A DNA stretch of 64,000 nucleotides, taken from contig NZ_JAMLDY010000001.1 of the NCBI RefSeq assembly GCF_024211255.1, positions 245,966-309,965 of the forward strand. Direction: 5' to 3'. A program made the position numbers and the translations under genes. The notes under the pieces are model-generated. The model did not search any database. It saw only the letters and a program-made list of their open reading frames with translations, and had not been told where the DNA came from. Origin of the DNA: Sphingomonas liriopis. GTDB lineage: Bacteria > Pseudomonadota > Alphaproteobacteria > Sphingomonadales > Sphingomonadaceae. Below, piece after piece: positions 16,942 to 25,797 of this stretch; positions within the stretch are counted from its first letter, which is position 1; each line of letters begins with the position of its first letter.

Positions 16942-18020
16942 TGGACCTGACGCTGACCGACGAACGGCGGGCGATCCGCGACGCTGCGCGGGATTTCCTG
17001 ACGGATGCCGCATCGCCGGATCGCGTGCGGGCCGCGGTGGAGGGCGGAACGGGCTTCGACGCGGACCTGTGGCGGGGCCTCGCCATCGAAATGGGCTTTG
17101 CCGGGCTGATCGTGCCGGAGGCGCATGGCGGCGCCGGTCTGGGCGCGATCGACATGGCGCTGGTGCTGGAGGAAACGGGGCGCTGCCTCGCCCCCGTGCC
17201 GTTCTTCGAAACCGCGGTGGTCGCGGTCACGGCGGTGCTGGCGGGCGGCGATGCGGCGCAGCAGGCGCACTACCTTCCCCGCCTCGCCGCCGGCGCCCGC
17301 GTCAGCGTCGCCGGCACCGCCGACCGGCCGACGTTCCGCGCCGGCCGGCTGACCGGCAGCGCCGGCTTCGCGACCTTCGCCCATGTCGCCGAGTTGATCC
17401 TGGTGGCGACGGACGACGATCGCATCGTCGTGCTGGAGGCGGATACGCCCGGCCTGACGGTTGCGCCGCTGCCCGGCCTCGACCGGACGCGCCGCTTCGC
17501 GCGGCTGACCTTCGACTGCGCGGTCGCGGACGGCGCCGTGCTCGCCCGGCCCGGCGCGATGAGGCAGGCGATGACGATCGGTGCCGGGCTGCTGGCGGCG
17601 GAACAGACCGGCGCGGCGCAGTACAGCCTCGACGCGACGGTCGATTACGTGAAGCAGCGCGTGCAGTTCGGCCGTACGATCGGATCGTTCCAGGCGGTCA
17701 AGCACATGCTGGCGGACATGATGCTGCTGGTCGAGGCATCGCGTTCCGCCGCGCTCGCCGCCGCCGCAGCGATCGACATGAGCGACGGGGCGGTGGATGC
17801 GGAGCGTGACGCCGCCTGCCATGCCGCCCGCGCCTATGCCAGCGACGCGTTCCGGCAGGTCGCCGCCGACGCGATCCAGCTGCACGGCGGCATCGGCTTC
17901 ACCTGGGAACATCACGCCCATCTCTATTTCAAACGCGCCCGCGCGAGCGCGACCTGGCTCGGCACCGCGGACGCCCATCGCGAGGCGCTCGCCCGCATCA
18001 TCCTGGAGGACGCCGCATGA
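16941..18020 (+). CDS. Acyl-CoA dehydrogenase small subunit, FadE33-like
   Basis: 359 residues with a conserved N-terminal DLTLTDERRAIRDAARDFL, LIVPEAHGGAGLGAIDMALV, and C-terminal YVKQRVQFGRTIGSFQAVKH and IQLHGGIGFTWEHHAH. The central domain is rich in short Ala/Gly stretches and lacks the usual QxWxTxxxSDxA substrate loop, again pointing to a non-FAD-retaining or half-active subunit of a heteromer. It may pair with the FadE31-like protein. Start and stop overlap the neighbours by 1 and 4 bases. Confidence 0.8.
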   Translation: MDLTLTDERRAIRDAARDFLTDAASPDRVRAAVEGGTGFDADLWRGLAIEMGFAGLIVPEAHGGAGLGAIDMALVLEETGRCLAPVPFFETAVVAVTAVLAGGDAAQQAHYLPRLAAGARVSVAGTADRPTFRAGRLTGSAGFATFAHVAELILVATDDDRIVVLEADTPGLTVAPLPGLDRTRRFARLTFDCAVADGAVLARPGAMRQAMTIGAGLLAAEQTGAAQYSLDATVDYVKQRVQFGRTIGSFQAVKHMLADMMLLVEASRSAALAAAAAIDMSDGAVDAERDAACHAARAYASDAFRQVAADAIQLHGGIGFTWEHHAHLYFKRARASATWLGTADAHREALARIILEDAA

Positions 18021-18808
18021 CCGGCACCGTACCTGTTCCCCCCTACCCCACCCCGCGCGGCCTGCTGGCCGGCAAGACCGTCGTCGTCACCGCCGCCGCC
18101 GGCACCGGCATCGGCTTCGCCGTCGCCAGGCGCGCCGCCGAAGAGGGTGCGACGTTGCTCGTCAGCGATTTCCACGAACGCCGGCTCGGCGAGGCGGCGG
18201 ATCGGATCGCGGCGGAGGCAGGGGTCGCGCGACCGGCGACCTTCGTCTGCGACGTGACCAAGGAAGGCGACGTGCAGGGCCTGCGCGACGCATCGCTCGC
18301 CGCGCTCGGCCGGATCGACGTACTGGTCAACAATGCCGGGCTGGGCGGGGAAACCGCGGTGGTCGACATGACCGACGACCAGTGGGACCGCGTGCTCGAC
18401 GTCACGCTGACCAGCCTGTTCCGCATGACCCGCGCCTTCCTGCCCGCGATGTATGCGAACCGGTCGGGCGTGATGGTCAACAACGCCTCAGTCCTGGGCT
18501 GGCGCGCGCAGAAGGGGCAGGCGCATTATGCCGCGGCCAAGGCCGGCGTGATGGCCTTCACCCGCTGCGCCGCGGTGGAGGCCGCCGAATATGGCGTCCG
18601 CATCAACGCCGTCGCCCCCAGCCTCGCCATGCACCCCTTCCTCGCGAAGGTGACGACCCAGGAAGCGCTGGCGAAGCTGGTCGAGAAGGAAGCGTTCCGC
18701 CGCCCCGCCGAGGTCTGGGAAGTCGCCAATGTCATGATCTTCCTGGCGAGCGAATTGTCGAGCTACATGACCGGGGAAATCGTGCCGGTATCGAGCCAGC
18801 ACGCATGA
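18017..18808 (+). CDS. ipdF: 5-hydroxy-HIP-CoA dehydrogenase IpdF (SDR)
   Basis: 263 residues. GLLAGKTVVVTAAAGTGIGFAVARRA with a TAAAGTGIG nucleotide motif, SDFHERRLGEAADRI, NNAGLGGET, DQWDRVLDVTLTS, NNASVLGWRAQKGQAHYAAAKAGVM and a terminal EIVPVSSQHA match the Mycobacterium IpdF (Rv3559c) closely. IpdF oxidises the ring C/D hydroxyl of the HIP-CoA branch to the ketone used by IpdC. The catalytic YxxxK is YAAAK. It is coupled to the MaoC gene by an ATGA overlap at 18805-18808. Confidence 0.9.
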   Translation: MTGTVPVPPYPTPRGLLAGKTVVVTAAAGTGIGFAVARRAAEEGATLLVSDFHERRLGEAADRIAAEAGVARPATFVCDVTKEGDVQGLRDASLAALGRIDVLVNNAGLGGETAVVDMTDDQWDRVLDVTLTSLFRMTRAFLPAMYANRSGVMVNNASVLGWRAQKGQAHYAAAKAGVMAFTRCAAVEAAEYGVRINAVAPSLAMHPFLAKVTTQEALAKLVEKEAFRRPAEVWEVANVMIFLASELSSYMTGEIVPVSSQHA

Positions 18809-19269
18809 CCGCGCCGGCGATCTTCGAGCATCCGTCCGCGTTGCGAGGCGCCGAGGGCACCGCCCTCGGCCCGACCGACTGGCTCGCGATCGAACAGACG
18901 CGCGTCGACGGCTTCGCCGAGGTCACGGGCGACCATCAGTGGATCCATGTCGACGTCGATCGCGCGAAGGACGGCCCGTTCGGCGGGACGATCGCGCACG
19001 GCTATCTGACGATGAGCCTGGTCAATTTCTTCCTGCCACAGCTGATCGAGGTGCGCGGCTTCTCGTCGGCGGTCAATGTCGGCGCCGACCGGCTGCGCTT
19101 CCTCGCGCCGGTGACCGTGGGCAGCCGCATCCGGGCGACCGGCGAGATCGTCCACGTCGAGGAAAAGGGCAGCGCGATCCAGTCCGTCGTCCGCGTCACC
19201 GTGGAGATCGAGGGCGGCGACAAACCCGCCTGCGTCGTCGACACCATCAGCCGCTATTTTCCGGAGTAA
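18805..19269 (+). CDS. MaoC-family (R)-specific enoyl-CoA hydratase
   Basis: 154 residues of a single hot-dog domain. The hydratase-2 motif FAEVTGDHQWIHVDVDRA gives the catalytic Asp43 and His48, followed by PFGGTIAHGYLTMSL. It would hydrate an enoyl-CoA, plausibly during side-chain or ring C/D beta-oxidation. Mycobacterial cholesterol clusters use heteromeric MaoC proteins (ChsH1/H2) for the side chain; this one looks self-sufficient because it has the complete motif. The start overlaps the ipdF stop. Confidence 0.87.
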   Translation: MTAPAIFEHPSALRGAEGTALGPTDWLAIEQTRVDGFAEVTGDHQWIHVDVDRAKDGPFGGTIAHGYLTMSLVNFFLPQLIEVRGFSSAVNVGADRLRFLAPVTVGSRIRATGEIVHVEEKGSAIQSVVRVTVEIEGGDKPACVVDTISRYFPE

Positions 19270-19274
19270 GCCCC

Positions 19275-19649
19275 ATGCCAGATCCCGCCAGGATGGAAGC
19301 CGCCGTCCGCGCCTATGTCGCCGCCTTCGATGCCGGCAGCGCGGACGACGTCGCCGCGCTGTACGCGGCGGATGCGACCGTCGAGGACCCGATCGGCGCG
19401 CCGATCCATCACGGCCGCGCGGCGATCCGCGCCTTCTACGCCGGAGCGATGCAGACCGGGGCGAAGTTGCGGCTCGACGGCCCCGTACGGATCGCGGGGG
19501 ATTATGCGGCCTTCGCCTTTTCGGTGCATCTCGAATATGACGGCGCGCGCAGACGTATCGACGTCATCGACACGTTCCGCTTTAACGCCGCGAACGAGGT
19601 GGTCGAGATGCGGGCCTTCTGGGGGCCTGCCAACATGACCGGTTTTTGA
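19275..19649 (+). CDS. ksi: Steroid delta-5-3-ketosteroid isomerase (KSI)
   Basis: 124 residues of the NTF2-like fold. All three catalytic residues of the classical Comamonas enzyme are present at the same numbers: Tyr14 in VRAYVAAF, Asp38 in TVEDPIG and Asp99 in VIDTFRF. KSI moves the double bond of 5-ene-3-ketosteroids to the conjugated 4-ene by proton transfer through Asp38. The gene starts 5 bp after the MaoC gene and is followed by a thiolase. This is the most direct sequence evidence in the window that the substrates are steroids. It argues that 3-hydroxy-5-ene sterols or saponin aglycones are processed. Confidence 0.93.
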   Translation: MPDPARMEAAVRAYVAAFDAGSADDVAALYAADATVEDPIGAPIHHGRAAIRAFYAGAMQTGAKLRLDGPVRIAGDYAAFAFSVHLEYDGARRRIDVIDTFRFNAANEVVEMRAFWGPANMTGF

Positions 19650-19660
19650 GAGGATTATCC

Positions 19661-20863
19661 ATGCGCGAAGCAGCGATCGTTTCCACCGCCCGCACCGGCG
19701 TCGGCAAGGCCTATCGCGGGGCGTTCAACGATACCGAGGCCCCCGTCCTGTCGGCACACGTCGTCGATGCCGCGATCTCGCGCGCGGGGATCGATCCGGC
19801 GCGGGTCGACGACGTCTATCTGGGTGTCGGCAACCACTGGAACACGCAGAGCTACAATCTGGGCCGGCTGACGGTGCAGGGATCGGTGCTGCCCGATGAG
19901 ACCGGCGGTTTCACGCTCGACCGCAAATGCTCGTCGGGCCTCAACGCGCTGGCGCTCGCCGCGCGCGGCATCATGTGCGACGAGATCGACGTGGCGGTCG
20001 CCGGCGGGATGGAAAGCATCTCGCTGACCATCAACAAGCATGCGCCCGCCTTTCGCAACCGCTCCGAATTCGTGAAGGCGCACGATCCCCATGCCTATAT
20101 GGCGATGATCGAGACGGCCGAGATCGTCGCCGACCGCTATGGCGTCAGCCGCGAGGATCAGGACCATTTCGCCGCCCGGTCGCAGCAGCGCGCGGGCGCG
20201 GCACAGGCGGCGGGCCGGTTCGCCGACGAGATCGTGCCGATCACGGTCACGCGCGCGCTGTTCGACAAGCAGGGCAACGAGACCGGCAAGGAAGAGGTAA
20301 CGGTCGGCAGCGACGAAGGCGTCCGCCCCGGCACCACCTATGAGGCGCTGGCGGCGCTGAAACCCGTGTTCAAGGACGGACTGGTCATCCAGGAGGGCCG
20401 GCATATCACCGCGGGCAATGCCAGCCAGCTGTCGGACGGCGCGTCCGCGCAGGTGGTGATGGACCTCGCCACCGCGCAGAAGGAAGGGCTGCCGGTGCTG
20501 GGCCTCTATCGCGGGTTCCAGGTCGCCGGGTGCAAGGCGGAGGAGATGGGCATCGGCCCGGTCTTCGCCATCCCCAAGCTGCTCGCCCGCGCCGGTCTGA
20601 CGATCGACGATATCGGCCTGTTCGAGATCAACGAGGCCTTCGCCAGCCAGGCGCTCTATTGCCAGCGCAAGCTGGGGATCGACCCCGACAAGCTGAACGT
20701 CAACGGCGGCGGGATCGCGATCGGCCATCCGTTCGGGATGACGGGCAGCCGGCTGGTCGGCCACGCGCTGATCGAAGGCAAGCGGCGCGGGGTGAAGTAC
20801 GTCGTCGTCTCGATGTGCGTGGCCGGCGGGATGGGCGCGGCCGGATTGTTCGAGGTCGCCTGA
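19661..20863 (+). CDS. Acetyl-CoA acyltransferase (thiolase)
   Basis: 400 residues with a complete thiolase triad: Cys90 in [11 protein letters not shown], His356 in GHPFGMTG and Cys386 in [20 protein letters not shown] site lies just upstream of the ATG at 19661. It differs from the FadA6 protein encoded upstream, so the operon supplies two thiolases; this one looks like a general acetyl- or propionyl-releasing beta-oxidation thiolase. A side-chain degradation role is possible. Its stop is merged with the start of the FadE30-like gene (TGATGG). Confidence 0.88.
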   Translation: MREAAIVSTARTGVGKAYRGAFNDTEAPVLSAHVVDAAISRAGIDPARVDDVYLGVGNHWNTQSYNLGRLTVQGSVLPDETGGFTLDRKCSSGLNALALAARGIMCDEIDVAVAGGMESISLTINKHAPAFRNRSEFVKAHDPHAYMAMIETAEIVADRYGVSREDQDHFAARSQQRAGAAQAAGRFADEIVPITVTRALFDKQGNETGKEEVTVGSDEGVRPGTTYEALAALKPVFKDGLVIQEGRHITAGNASQLSDGASAQVVMDLATAQKEGLPVLGLYRGFQVAGCKAEEMGIGPVFAIPKLLARAGLTIDDIGLFEINEAFASQALYCQRKLGIDPDKLNVNGGGIAIGHPFGMTGSRLVGHALIEGKRRGVKYVVVSMCVAGGMGAAGLFEVA

Positions 20864-22032
20864 TGGCCCAAGCGTACGCGCCCGAGCTGAAGGCCTTTCG
20901 CGACGAGGCGGCGACGTGGTTGCAGGCGCAACTGTCCGGTCCGTTCCGCGCGATCCGGGGGCAGACCAACCAGGTCGACAATGTCGAACAGCGCCGCGCA
21001 TGGGAGGCGGCGCTGGGCGACGCCCGGTGGAGCGTGATCGGCTGGCCAGAGGCCTGGGGCGGGCGCGGCGCCAGCATCGCGCAGCAGATCGTGTTCGCGG
21101 AGGAATATGCCCGCGCCAAGGGGCCGCCGCGGGTCGGGCATCTGGGCGTCGAGCTGCTCGGCCCGACGCTGCTCGCAATGGGCAGCGAGGACCAGAAGCA
21201 GCGGTTCCTGCCCGACATCGCGGCCGGCCGCGCGATCTGGTGCCAGGGCTATTCCGAGCCGGGTGCCGGCTCCGACCTGGCCAACGTGAAGACCAAGGCA
21301 CGCGCCGAGCGTGACGGCTATCGCGTCGACGGCCAGAAGGTCTGGACGTCGATGGGCACGATCGCGGACTGGATCTTCGTCGTGGCGCGAACCGAGCCGG
21401 GGAGCGTCGGCAACAAGGGGCTGTCGTTCCTGTTGATGCCGATGGATCAGCCCGGCGTCGACGCGCGGCCGATCCGCCAGATGACCGGCGAGGCGGAATT
21501 CGCGGAGGTTTTCTTCGACGATGCCGAGGCGCTGGCGATCGACCGGATCGGCGCCGAAGGCGACGGATGGCGGGTCGCGATGGCGCTGCTGGCGTTCGAG
21601 CGCGGCGTCTCGACGCTGGCGCAGCAGATGAGCTTTCGCACCGAGCTCGACGAAATCGTCGCCGCGGCGAAGGCCAATGGTGCCGCGACCGACCCGCTGA
21701 TCCGGCAGCGGATCGCGCAGGCGCACGCCGGCCTGACGATCATGCGCGCCAACGCGCTGCGCATGCTGGCGAACGGCGAAGACGGCGCGCTGTCGGGCGC
21801 GGGGTTCACCTACAAGCTCTACTGGTCGCGCTGGCACGTCGCGCTCGGCGAACTGGCGATGGACGTGCTGGGGCAGGACGGCGAGATCGGCGCGAGCGAG
21901 GAGCGGTTCGACGGCCTCGCCAACATGTTCCTGATGAGCCGCGCCGACACGATCTACGCCGGCACCGACCAGATCCAGCGCAACATCATCGCCGAACGCG
22001 GGCTCGGCCTGCCGCGGGAACCGCGGGGATGA
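20863..22032 (+). CDS. fadE30: Acyl-CoA dehydrogenase FadE30
   Basis: 389 residues. Features shared with Mycobacterium FadE30 include GWPEAWGGRG, EEYARAKGPPRVGHLGVELLGPTL, IWCQGYSEPGAGSDLANV, GQKVWTSM, AFERGVSTLAQQM and a terminal TIYAGTDQIQRNIIAERGLGLPRE. FadE30 introduces a double bond in the propionyl side chain of the HIP-CoA branch directly after FadD3. The gene is followed by the fadD3 homologue, reproducing the actinobacterial adjacency. Start on the last base of the thiolase stop. Confidence 0.9.
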   Translation: MAQAYAPELKAFRDEAATWLQAQLSGPFRAIRGQTNQVDNVEQRRAWEAALGDARWSVIGWPEAWGGRGASIAQQIVFAEEYARAKGPPRVGHLGVELLGPTLLAMGSEDQKQRFLPDIAAGRAIWCQGYSEPGAGSDLANVKTKARAERDGYRVDGQKVWTSMGTIADWIFVVARTEPGSVGNKGLSFLLMPMDQPGVDARPIRQMTGEAEFAEVFFDDAEALAIDRIGAEGDGWRVAMALLAFERGVSTLAQQMSFRTELDEIVAAAKANGAATDPLIRQRIAQAHAGLTIMRANALRMLANGEDGALSGAGFTYKLYWSRWHVALGELAMDVLGQDGEIGASEERFDGLANMFLMSRADTIYAGTDQIQRNIIAERGLGLPREPRG

Positions 22033-23588
22033 CCGGCGAGGCCCCCCTTCCCCCGACGATCCCGCACGCCGCCGCCGCCGCCGCGCGCCGCTGGCCCGAC
22101 GCGCCGGCGCTGATCGTCGACGACCGGCAATGGAGCTTCGCGGCGCTGTGGCAGGACGCGCGCGCCGCGGCGTCCGCCTTCATCGCCTCCGGCATCGCGG
22201 CGGGCGACCGCGTCGCGCTATGGGGTCCGAACACGCGCGAATGGATATTGGCGGCGCTGGGCGCGCAGACGATGGGCGCGACGATCGTGCCGCTCAACAC
22301 GCGTTTCAAGGGAGCGGAAGCAGGCGACATCCTGCGCCGGTCGCGTGCGCGGCTGGTCTTCGCTCCGGAAACCTTCCTCCAGACCGACTATCGCGCGCTC
22401 CTCGCCGGCGAGGACCTGCCCGACCTGATCGGGATGGTGCATCCGGATACCGGCTGGGACGCGTTCGTCGCGCGCGGGCGGGGGGCGGACGATCCCGCGG
22501 TCGATGCCGCCTTCGCTACGCTGACCGGGGAGACGATCGCCGACATCATCTTCACCTCCGGCACCACCGGCGCGCCCAAGGGCGTGCTGACCGCGCACGG
22601 ACAGGCGGTGCGCGTCTTCGCCGACTGGGCCGACCGCGTCGACCTGAGGACGGGCGATCGCTACCTGATCGTCAATCCGTTCTTCCACACCTTCGGCTAC
22701 AAGGCCGGCTGGGCGGCGTGCCTCGCCCGCGGCGCGACCATCGTCCCCCAGCCCGTGTTCGATGCCGCCGAGAGCGCGCGGCTGATCGAGCGACACCGGA
22801 TCACCTTCCTGCCCGGCCCACCGACCATCTACCAGTCGCTGTTGCAGGAGCTCGCCGGCGACCGGCCGCGCGATTTCTCCAGCCTGCGCGTCGCGGTGAC
22901 CGGCGCCGCGCCGGTGGCGCCCGCCCTGGTCGAGCGGATGCGGGCGGAACTGGGCATGGGCAACATCGTCAACGGCTATGGCATGACCGAATGCGGCGCG
23001 ATCGCGATGACCTGCCAGGGCGACGACGCCGAGACGGTCGCGCATACCGCCGGCTGCCCGCTGCCCGGCATCGAGGTGCGCTGCGTCGATCCAGAGGGCC
23101 GCGACCTGGCCCCCGGTGAGGCCGGCGAATTCCTGGTCCGCGGCCATGCGGTGATGCAGGGCTATCTCGACGATCCGGTCGCGACCGCAGAGGCGATCGA
23201 CGGCGACGGCTGGCTCCACACCGGCGACATCGGCACGATCGATGCGCGCGGCTATCTGGCGATCACCGATCGCAAGAAGGACATGTACATCTCCGGCGGG
23301 TTCAACTGCTATCCGGCCGAGATCGAGAAGCTGCTGAGCGGGCATCCCGCGATCGAGATGGCCGCGATCGTCGGCATTCCCGACGAACGGATGGGCGAGG
23401 TCGGCAAGGCGTTCGTCGTGCTGCGCCCCGGCGCGAGCGCGGATGCCGCAGCGATCACCGCCTGGGCGCGGGCGAACATGGCGAATTATCGCGTGCCCCG
23501 GCACATCGTCTTCGCGAAGGAACTGCCGCGCAATGCCGGCGGCAAGATATTGCGCACCGCATTGCGCGACATGACCAGGGAGAATTGA
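22029..23588 (+). CDS. fadD3: HIP-CoA synthetase (FadD3-type acyl-CoA ligase)
   Basis: 519 residues of the ANL superfamily. The ATP-binding P-loop is IIFTSGTTGAPKG (173-185), NGYGMTECG is the A5 motif, GWLHTGDIG and DRKKDMYISGG the hinge, and Lys506 in GGKILR the adenylation lysine. FadD3 activates the propionate side chain of HIP (the C/D-ring indanone released by HsaD), starting ring C/D catabolism. The ATG at 22029 overlaps the fadE30 stop. A fatty-acid or aromatic acid ligase is the alternative, but placement beside fadE30, ipdF and fadA6 favours FadD3. Confidence 0.87.
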   Translation: MTGEAPLPPTIPHAAAAAARRWPDAPALIVDDRQWSFAALWQDARAAASAFIASGIAAGDRVALWGPNTREWILAALGAQTMGATIVPLNTRFKGAEAGDILRRSRARLVFAPETFLQTDYRALLAGEDLPDLIGMVHPDTGWDAFVARGRGADDPAVDAAFATLTGETIADIIFTSGTTGAPKGVLTAHGQAVRVFADWADRVDLRTGDRYLIVNPFFHTFGYKAGWAACLARGATIVPQPVFDAAESARLIERHRITFLPGPPTIYQSLLQELAGDRPRDFSSLRVAVTGAAPVAPALVERMRAELGMGNIVNGYGMTECGAIAMTCQGDDAETVAHTAGCPLPGIEVRCVDPEGRDLAPGEAGEFLVRGHAVMQGYLDDPVATAEAIDGDGWLHTGDIGTIDARGYLAITDRKKDMYISGGFNCYPAEIEKLLSGHPAIEMAAIVGIPDERMGEVGKAFVVLRPGASADAAAITAWARANMANYRVPRHIVFAKELPRNAGGKILRTALRDMTREN

Positions 23589-23590
23589 GG

Positions 23591-24523
23591 ATGGCGCTGG
23601 ACCCGATGATCGAGGGCATGCTGTCGCAGCAGCCCGCATGGCCCCCCGTGCGCGGGGTTCCGCTTCAGGAACTGCGCGCGAACGTGCGCGCGACGTCCAT
23701 CCAGATACCGCCGCCCGCCGTCACGCTGGCATCGGTGGCCGACCGCGCCGTCCCCAGTCCCGCTGGCGACATTCCCGTGCGGGTCTACACGCCGGAGGGC
23801 GCCGGCCCCTTTCCGGTCGTGGTCTATTTCCACGGCGGCGGCTTCATCCTCGGCGACCTCGACACGCAGGACATGATCGCGCGCGGGCTGGCCGGTGGTG
23901 CCGGTGCGCTGGTCGTATCGGTCGATTACCGCCTCGCCCCGGAACATCCCTTTCCCGCTGCGACCGACGATGGCTATGCGGTGGTGCAATGGATCGCGGC
24001 GCACGGCGCGGAGATCGGCGGCGATCCCGCGCGTATCGCGGTCGCGGGCGACAGTGCCGGCGGCGTGCTGGCCTATGCGATGGCGCTGCAGGCGCTGAAC
24101 GCGGGCGGACCGCGCCTCGCCGCCGTCGTCAACTGGTACGGCCCCGCGCAGCATCCCGTCCCCGATGGCGGCAGCATGGCCGAATTCGCGGACGGCCCGA
24201 TCGTCCGCGCGGACGATGCGCATTATTTCCACGAACTCTACATCACCGACCCCGCACAGGACGGGGACTACCGGGTCAGCGCCACGCGCGCGCCGGACCA
24301 TCGCGGCCTGCCGCCGCACCTCATCGGCAGCGCGGAATGCGATCCGCTCCGCGACGTCACGGAAATGTATGCCCCCGTGCTGCGGGCGGCGGGCGTCGAG
24401 GTCGAGGTGAAGCGCTATCCCGGCATGGTCCACGGCTTCGTATCGTGGGTCGGCTTCCTGCCGGGCGCGCAGACCGCGATGGCGGACGCCTGCGCGTTCC
24501 TGAAGCGCGCTTTCGCGGATTAA
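23591..24523 (+). CDS. Alpha/beta hydrolase, hormone-sensitive-lipase (esterase) family
   Basis: 310 residues. The HSL-type oxyanion motif HGGGF (81-85) and the elbow GDSAGG (Ser155) are followed by Asp251 in AECDPLRD and His281 in GMVHGF. Such enzymes hydrolyse short acyl esters, including acetylated sterols or lactones. The ATG at 23591 was preferred to the TTG at 23585, with GAGG adjacent. It is the last gene of the plus-strand operon, and its TAA overlaps the stop of the convergent YbaK gene by four bases. Confidence 0.85.
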   Translation: MALDPMIEGMLSQQPAWPPVRGVPLQELRANVRATSIQIPPPAVTLASVADRAVPSPAGDIPVRVYTPEGAGPFPVVVYFHGGGFILGDLDTQDMIARGLAGGAGALVVSVDYRLAPEHPFPAATDDGYAVVQWIAAHGAEIGGDPARIAVAGDSAGGVLAYAMALQALNAGGPRLAAVVNWYGPAQHPVPDGGSMAEFADGPIVRADDAHYFHELYITDPAQDGDYRVSATRAPDHRGLPPHLIGSAECDPLRDVTEMYAPVLRAAGVEVEVKRYPGMVHGFVSWVGFLPGAQTAMADACAFLKRAFAD

Positions 24524-24987
24524 TCAGGCGTGCGGCACAGGTCGGCCCAGCACGCGCCGGCCAGTGACGCCAGCCGTTCGGGCGACAGACATACCGACGT
24601 CGTCGGCGATCCCGCCGCGGGATAGACCTGCGCGAAGCGGCGCAACGACATGTCGCACCATATCCGCAATGGCGTCGCCAGCCCGAACGGACAGACGCCG
24701 CCGACCGGATGCCCGGTCAATGCCGCGACCTCGCCCGCGTCCAGCAGCCGCGGGCGGGCACCCAGCGCGTCCTTCACCTTGCGATTGTCGAGGCGGGCGT
24801 CGCCGCAGGCGACCACCAGCACGACCTCGTCGCGGACGCGCAGCGACAGCGTCTTGGCGATCTGCGCGGGCAGGACGCCCAGCGTCGCGGCCGCTTCCGC
24901 CACCGTGGCGGTGCTCGCCGCCTGCTCGATGACGGCGATGTCGGGGGCATGATCGGCGAGGAAGCGCCGAACCGATTCGAGACTCAT
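24520..24987 (-). CDS. YbaK/EbsC-family aminoacyl-tRNA deacylase
   Basis: 155 residues of the YbaK/ProX editing domain: QIAKTLSLRVRDEVVLVVACGDARLDNRKVK and a C-terminal GGVCPFGLA loop, which in the family holds the active-site glycine/serine region. These enzymes hydrolyse mischarged Cys- or Ala-tRNA-Pro in the cytoplasm. The gene lies 10 bp downstream of the SDR gene on the same strand, so it seems to be an accidental passenger in the BVMO operon. It overlaps the convergent esterase stop. Confidence 0.85.
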   Translation of the reverse strand: MSLESVRRFLADHAPDIAVIEQAASTATVAEAAATLGVLPAQIAKTLSLRVRDEVVLVVACGDARLDNRKVKDALGARPRLLDAGEVAALTGHPVGGVCPFGLATPLRIWCDMSLRRFAQVYPAAGSPTTSVCLSPERLASLAGACWADLCRTPD

Positions 24988-24997
24988 GGCCGCGGTG

Positions 24998-25762
24998 CTA
25001 TGCCGCGCCTTTGACCAGTTCAAGGAACAACGGGCGCTCGCCGCCGCCATGTACCTCCAGCCGTGCGCCGCTGACATAGGCGGCGCGCGGCGAGGCGAGG
25101 AACGCCACCGCATCGGCGATATCTTCGCCGCGCCCCATCCGGCCGAGCGGCAGCGTCGCGGCGATGCGGGCCTGCACCGCCTGCGAGCCATAGGTCATCG
25201 CGGCATCCGCTGTCTCGATCAGGCCGACCACGATGGCGTTTACGCGCACCTCCGGACCCCATTCCTGCGCGAGGCTGGTCGTCAGGCTCAGCAGTCCGGC
25301 CTTCGCCGCGCCGTAGATCGCGGTATCGGGCGACGGCCGCACGCCGCTGATGCTGGCGATGTTGACGATCGACCCGCGCCGCGCGCGCAGATGGGGATAG
25401 GCCGCCTGCGCGACGTGGAGCGGCGCCAGCAGGTTGAGCTGCACGATCCGTTCGGAAAAGCGCGGGCTGGCGCTCGCCGCCTCCGCCTGCGGCGATCCGC
25501 CCGCATTGTTGACCACGAGGTCCAGCCCGCCATGCGCGACGACGATGTCCTGCACCAGCGCGGCGGCGGCGGCGGGATCGCGGATGTCGCAGGGATGAAA
25601 GCCCGCGCTCCGTCCGTCGACCGCGATGTCCGCATCGGGTGCGGTTCGGCCGCATGTCGCCACCGTCCACCCGTCGCCGAGCAGCCGGCGCACGATCGCC
25701 GCACCGATCCCGCGGGTGCCGCCGGTGACCAGCGCGATCCTGCCGGTGTTCTCGCTATCCAT
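24998..25762 (-). CDS. SDR family oxidoreductase (FabG/HSD-like)
   Basis: 254 residues: ALVTGGTRGIGAAIVRR, DLVVNNAGG, NIASISGVRPSPDTAIYGAAKAG with the Ser and YxxxK residues, and an end VSGARLEVHGGGERPL. The ATG at 25762 is preceded by GGGAGACGGG. It lies 35 bp downstream of the BVMO gene. Together they could oxidise an alcohol to a ketone that the BVMO then converts to an ester or lactone; this coupling is inference. Hydroxysteroid dehydrogenase activity is plausible from context. Confidence 0.82.
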   Translation of the reverse strand: MDSENTGRIALVTGGTRGIGAAIVRRLLGDGWTVATCGRTAPDADIAVDGRSAGFHPCDIRDPAAAAALVQDIVVAHGGLDLVVNNAGGSPQAEAASASPRFSERIVQLNLLAPLHVAQAAYPHLRARRGSIVNIASISGVRPSPDTAIYGAAKAGLLSLTTSLAQEWGPEVRVNAIVVGLIETADAAMTYGSQAVQARIAATLPLGRMGRGEDIADAVAFLASPRAAYVSGARLEVHGGGERPLFLELVKGAA

Positions 25763-25797
25763 CCCGTCTCCCTTCGGCCGCAGCACCGCCGCCCCCA

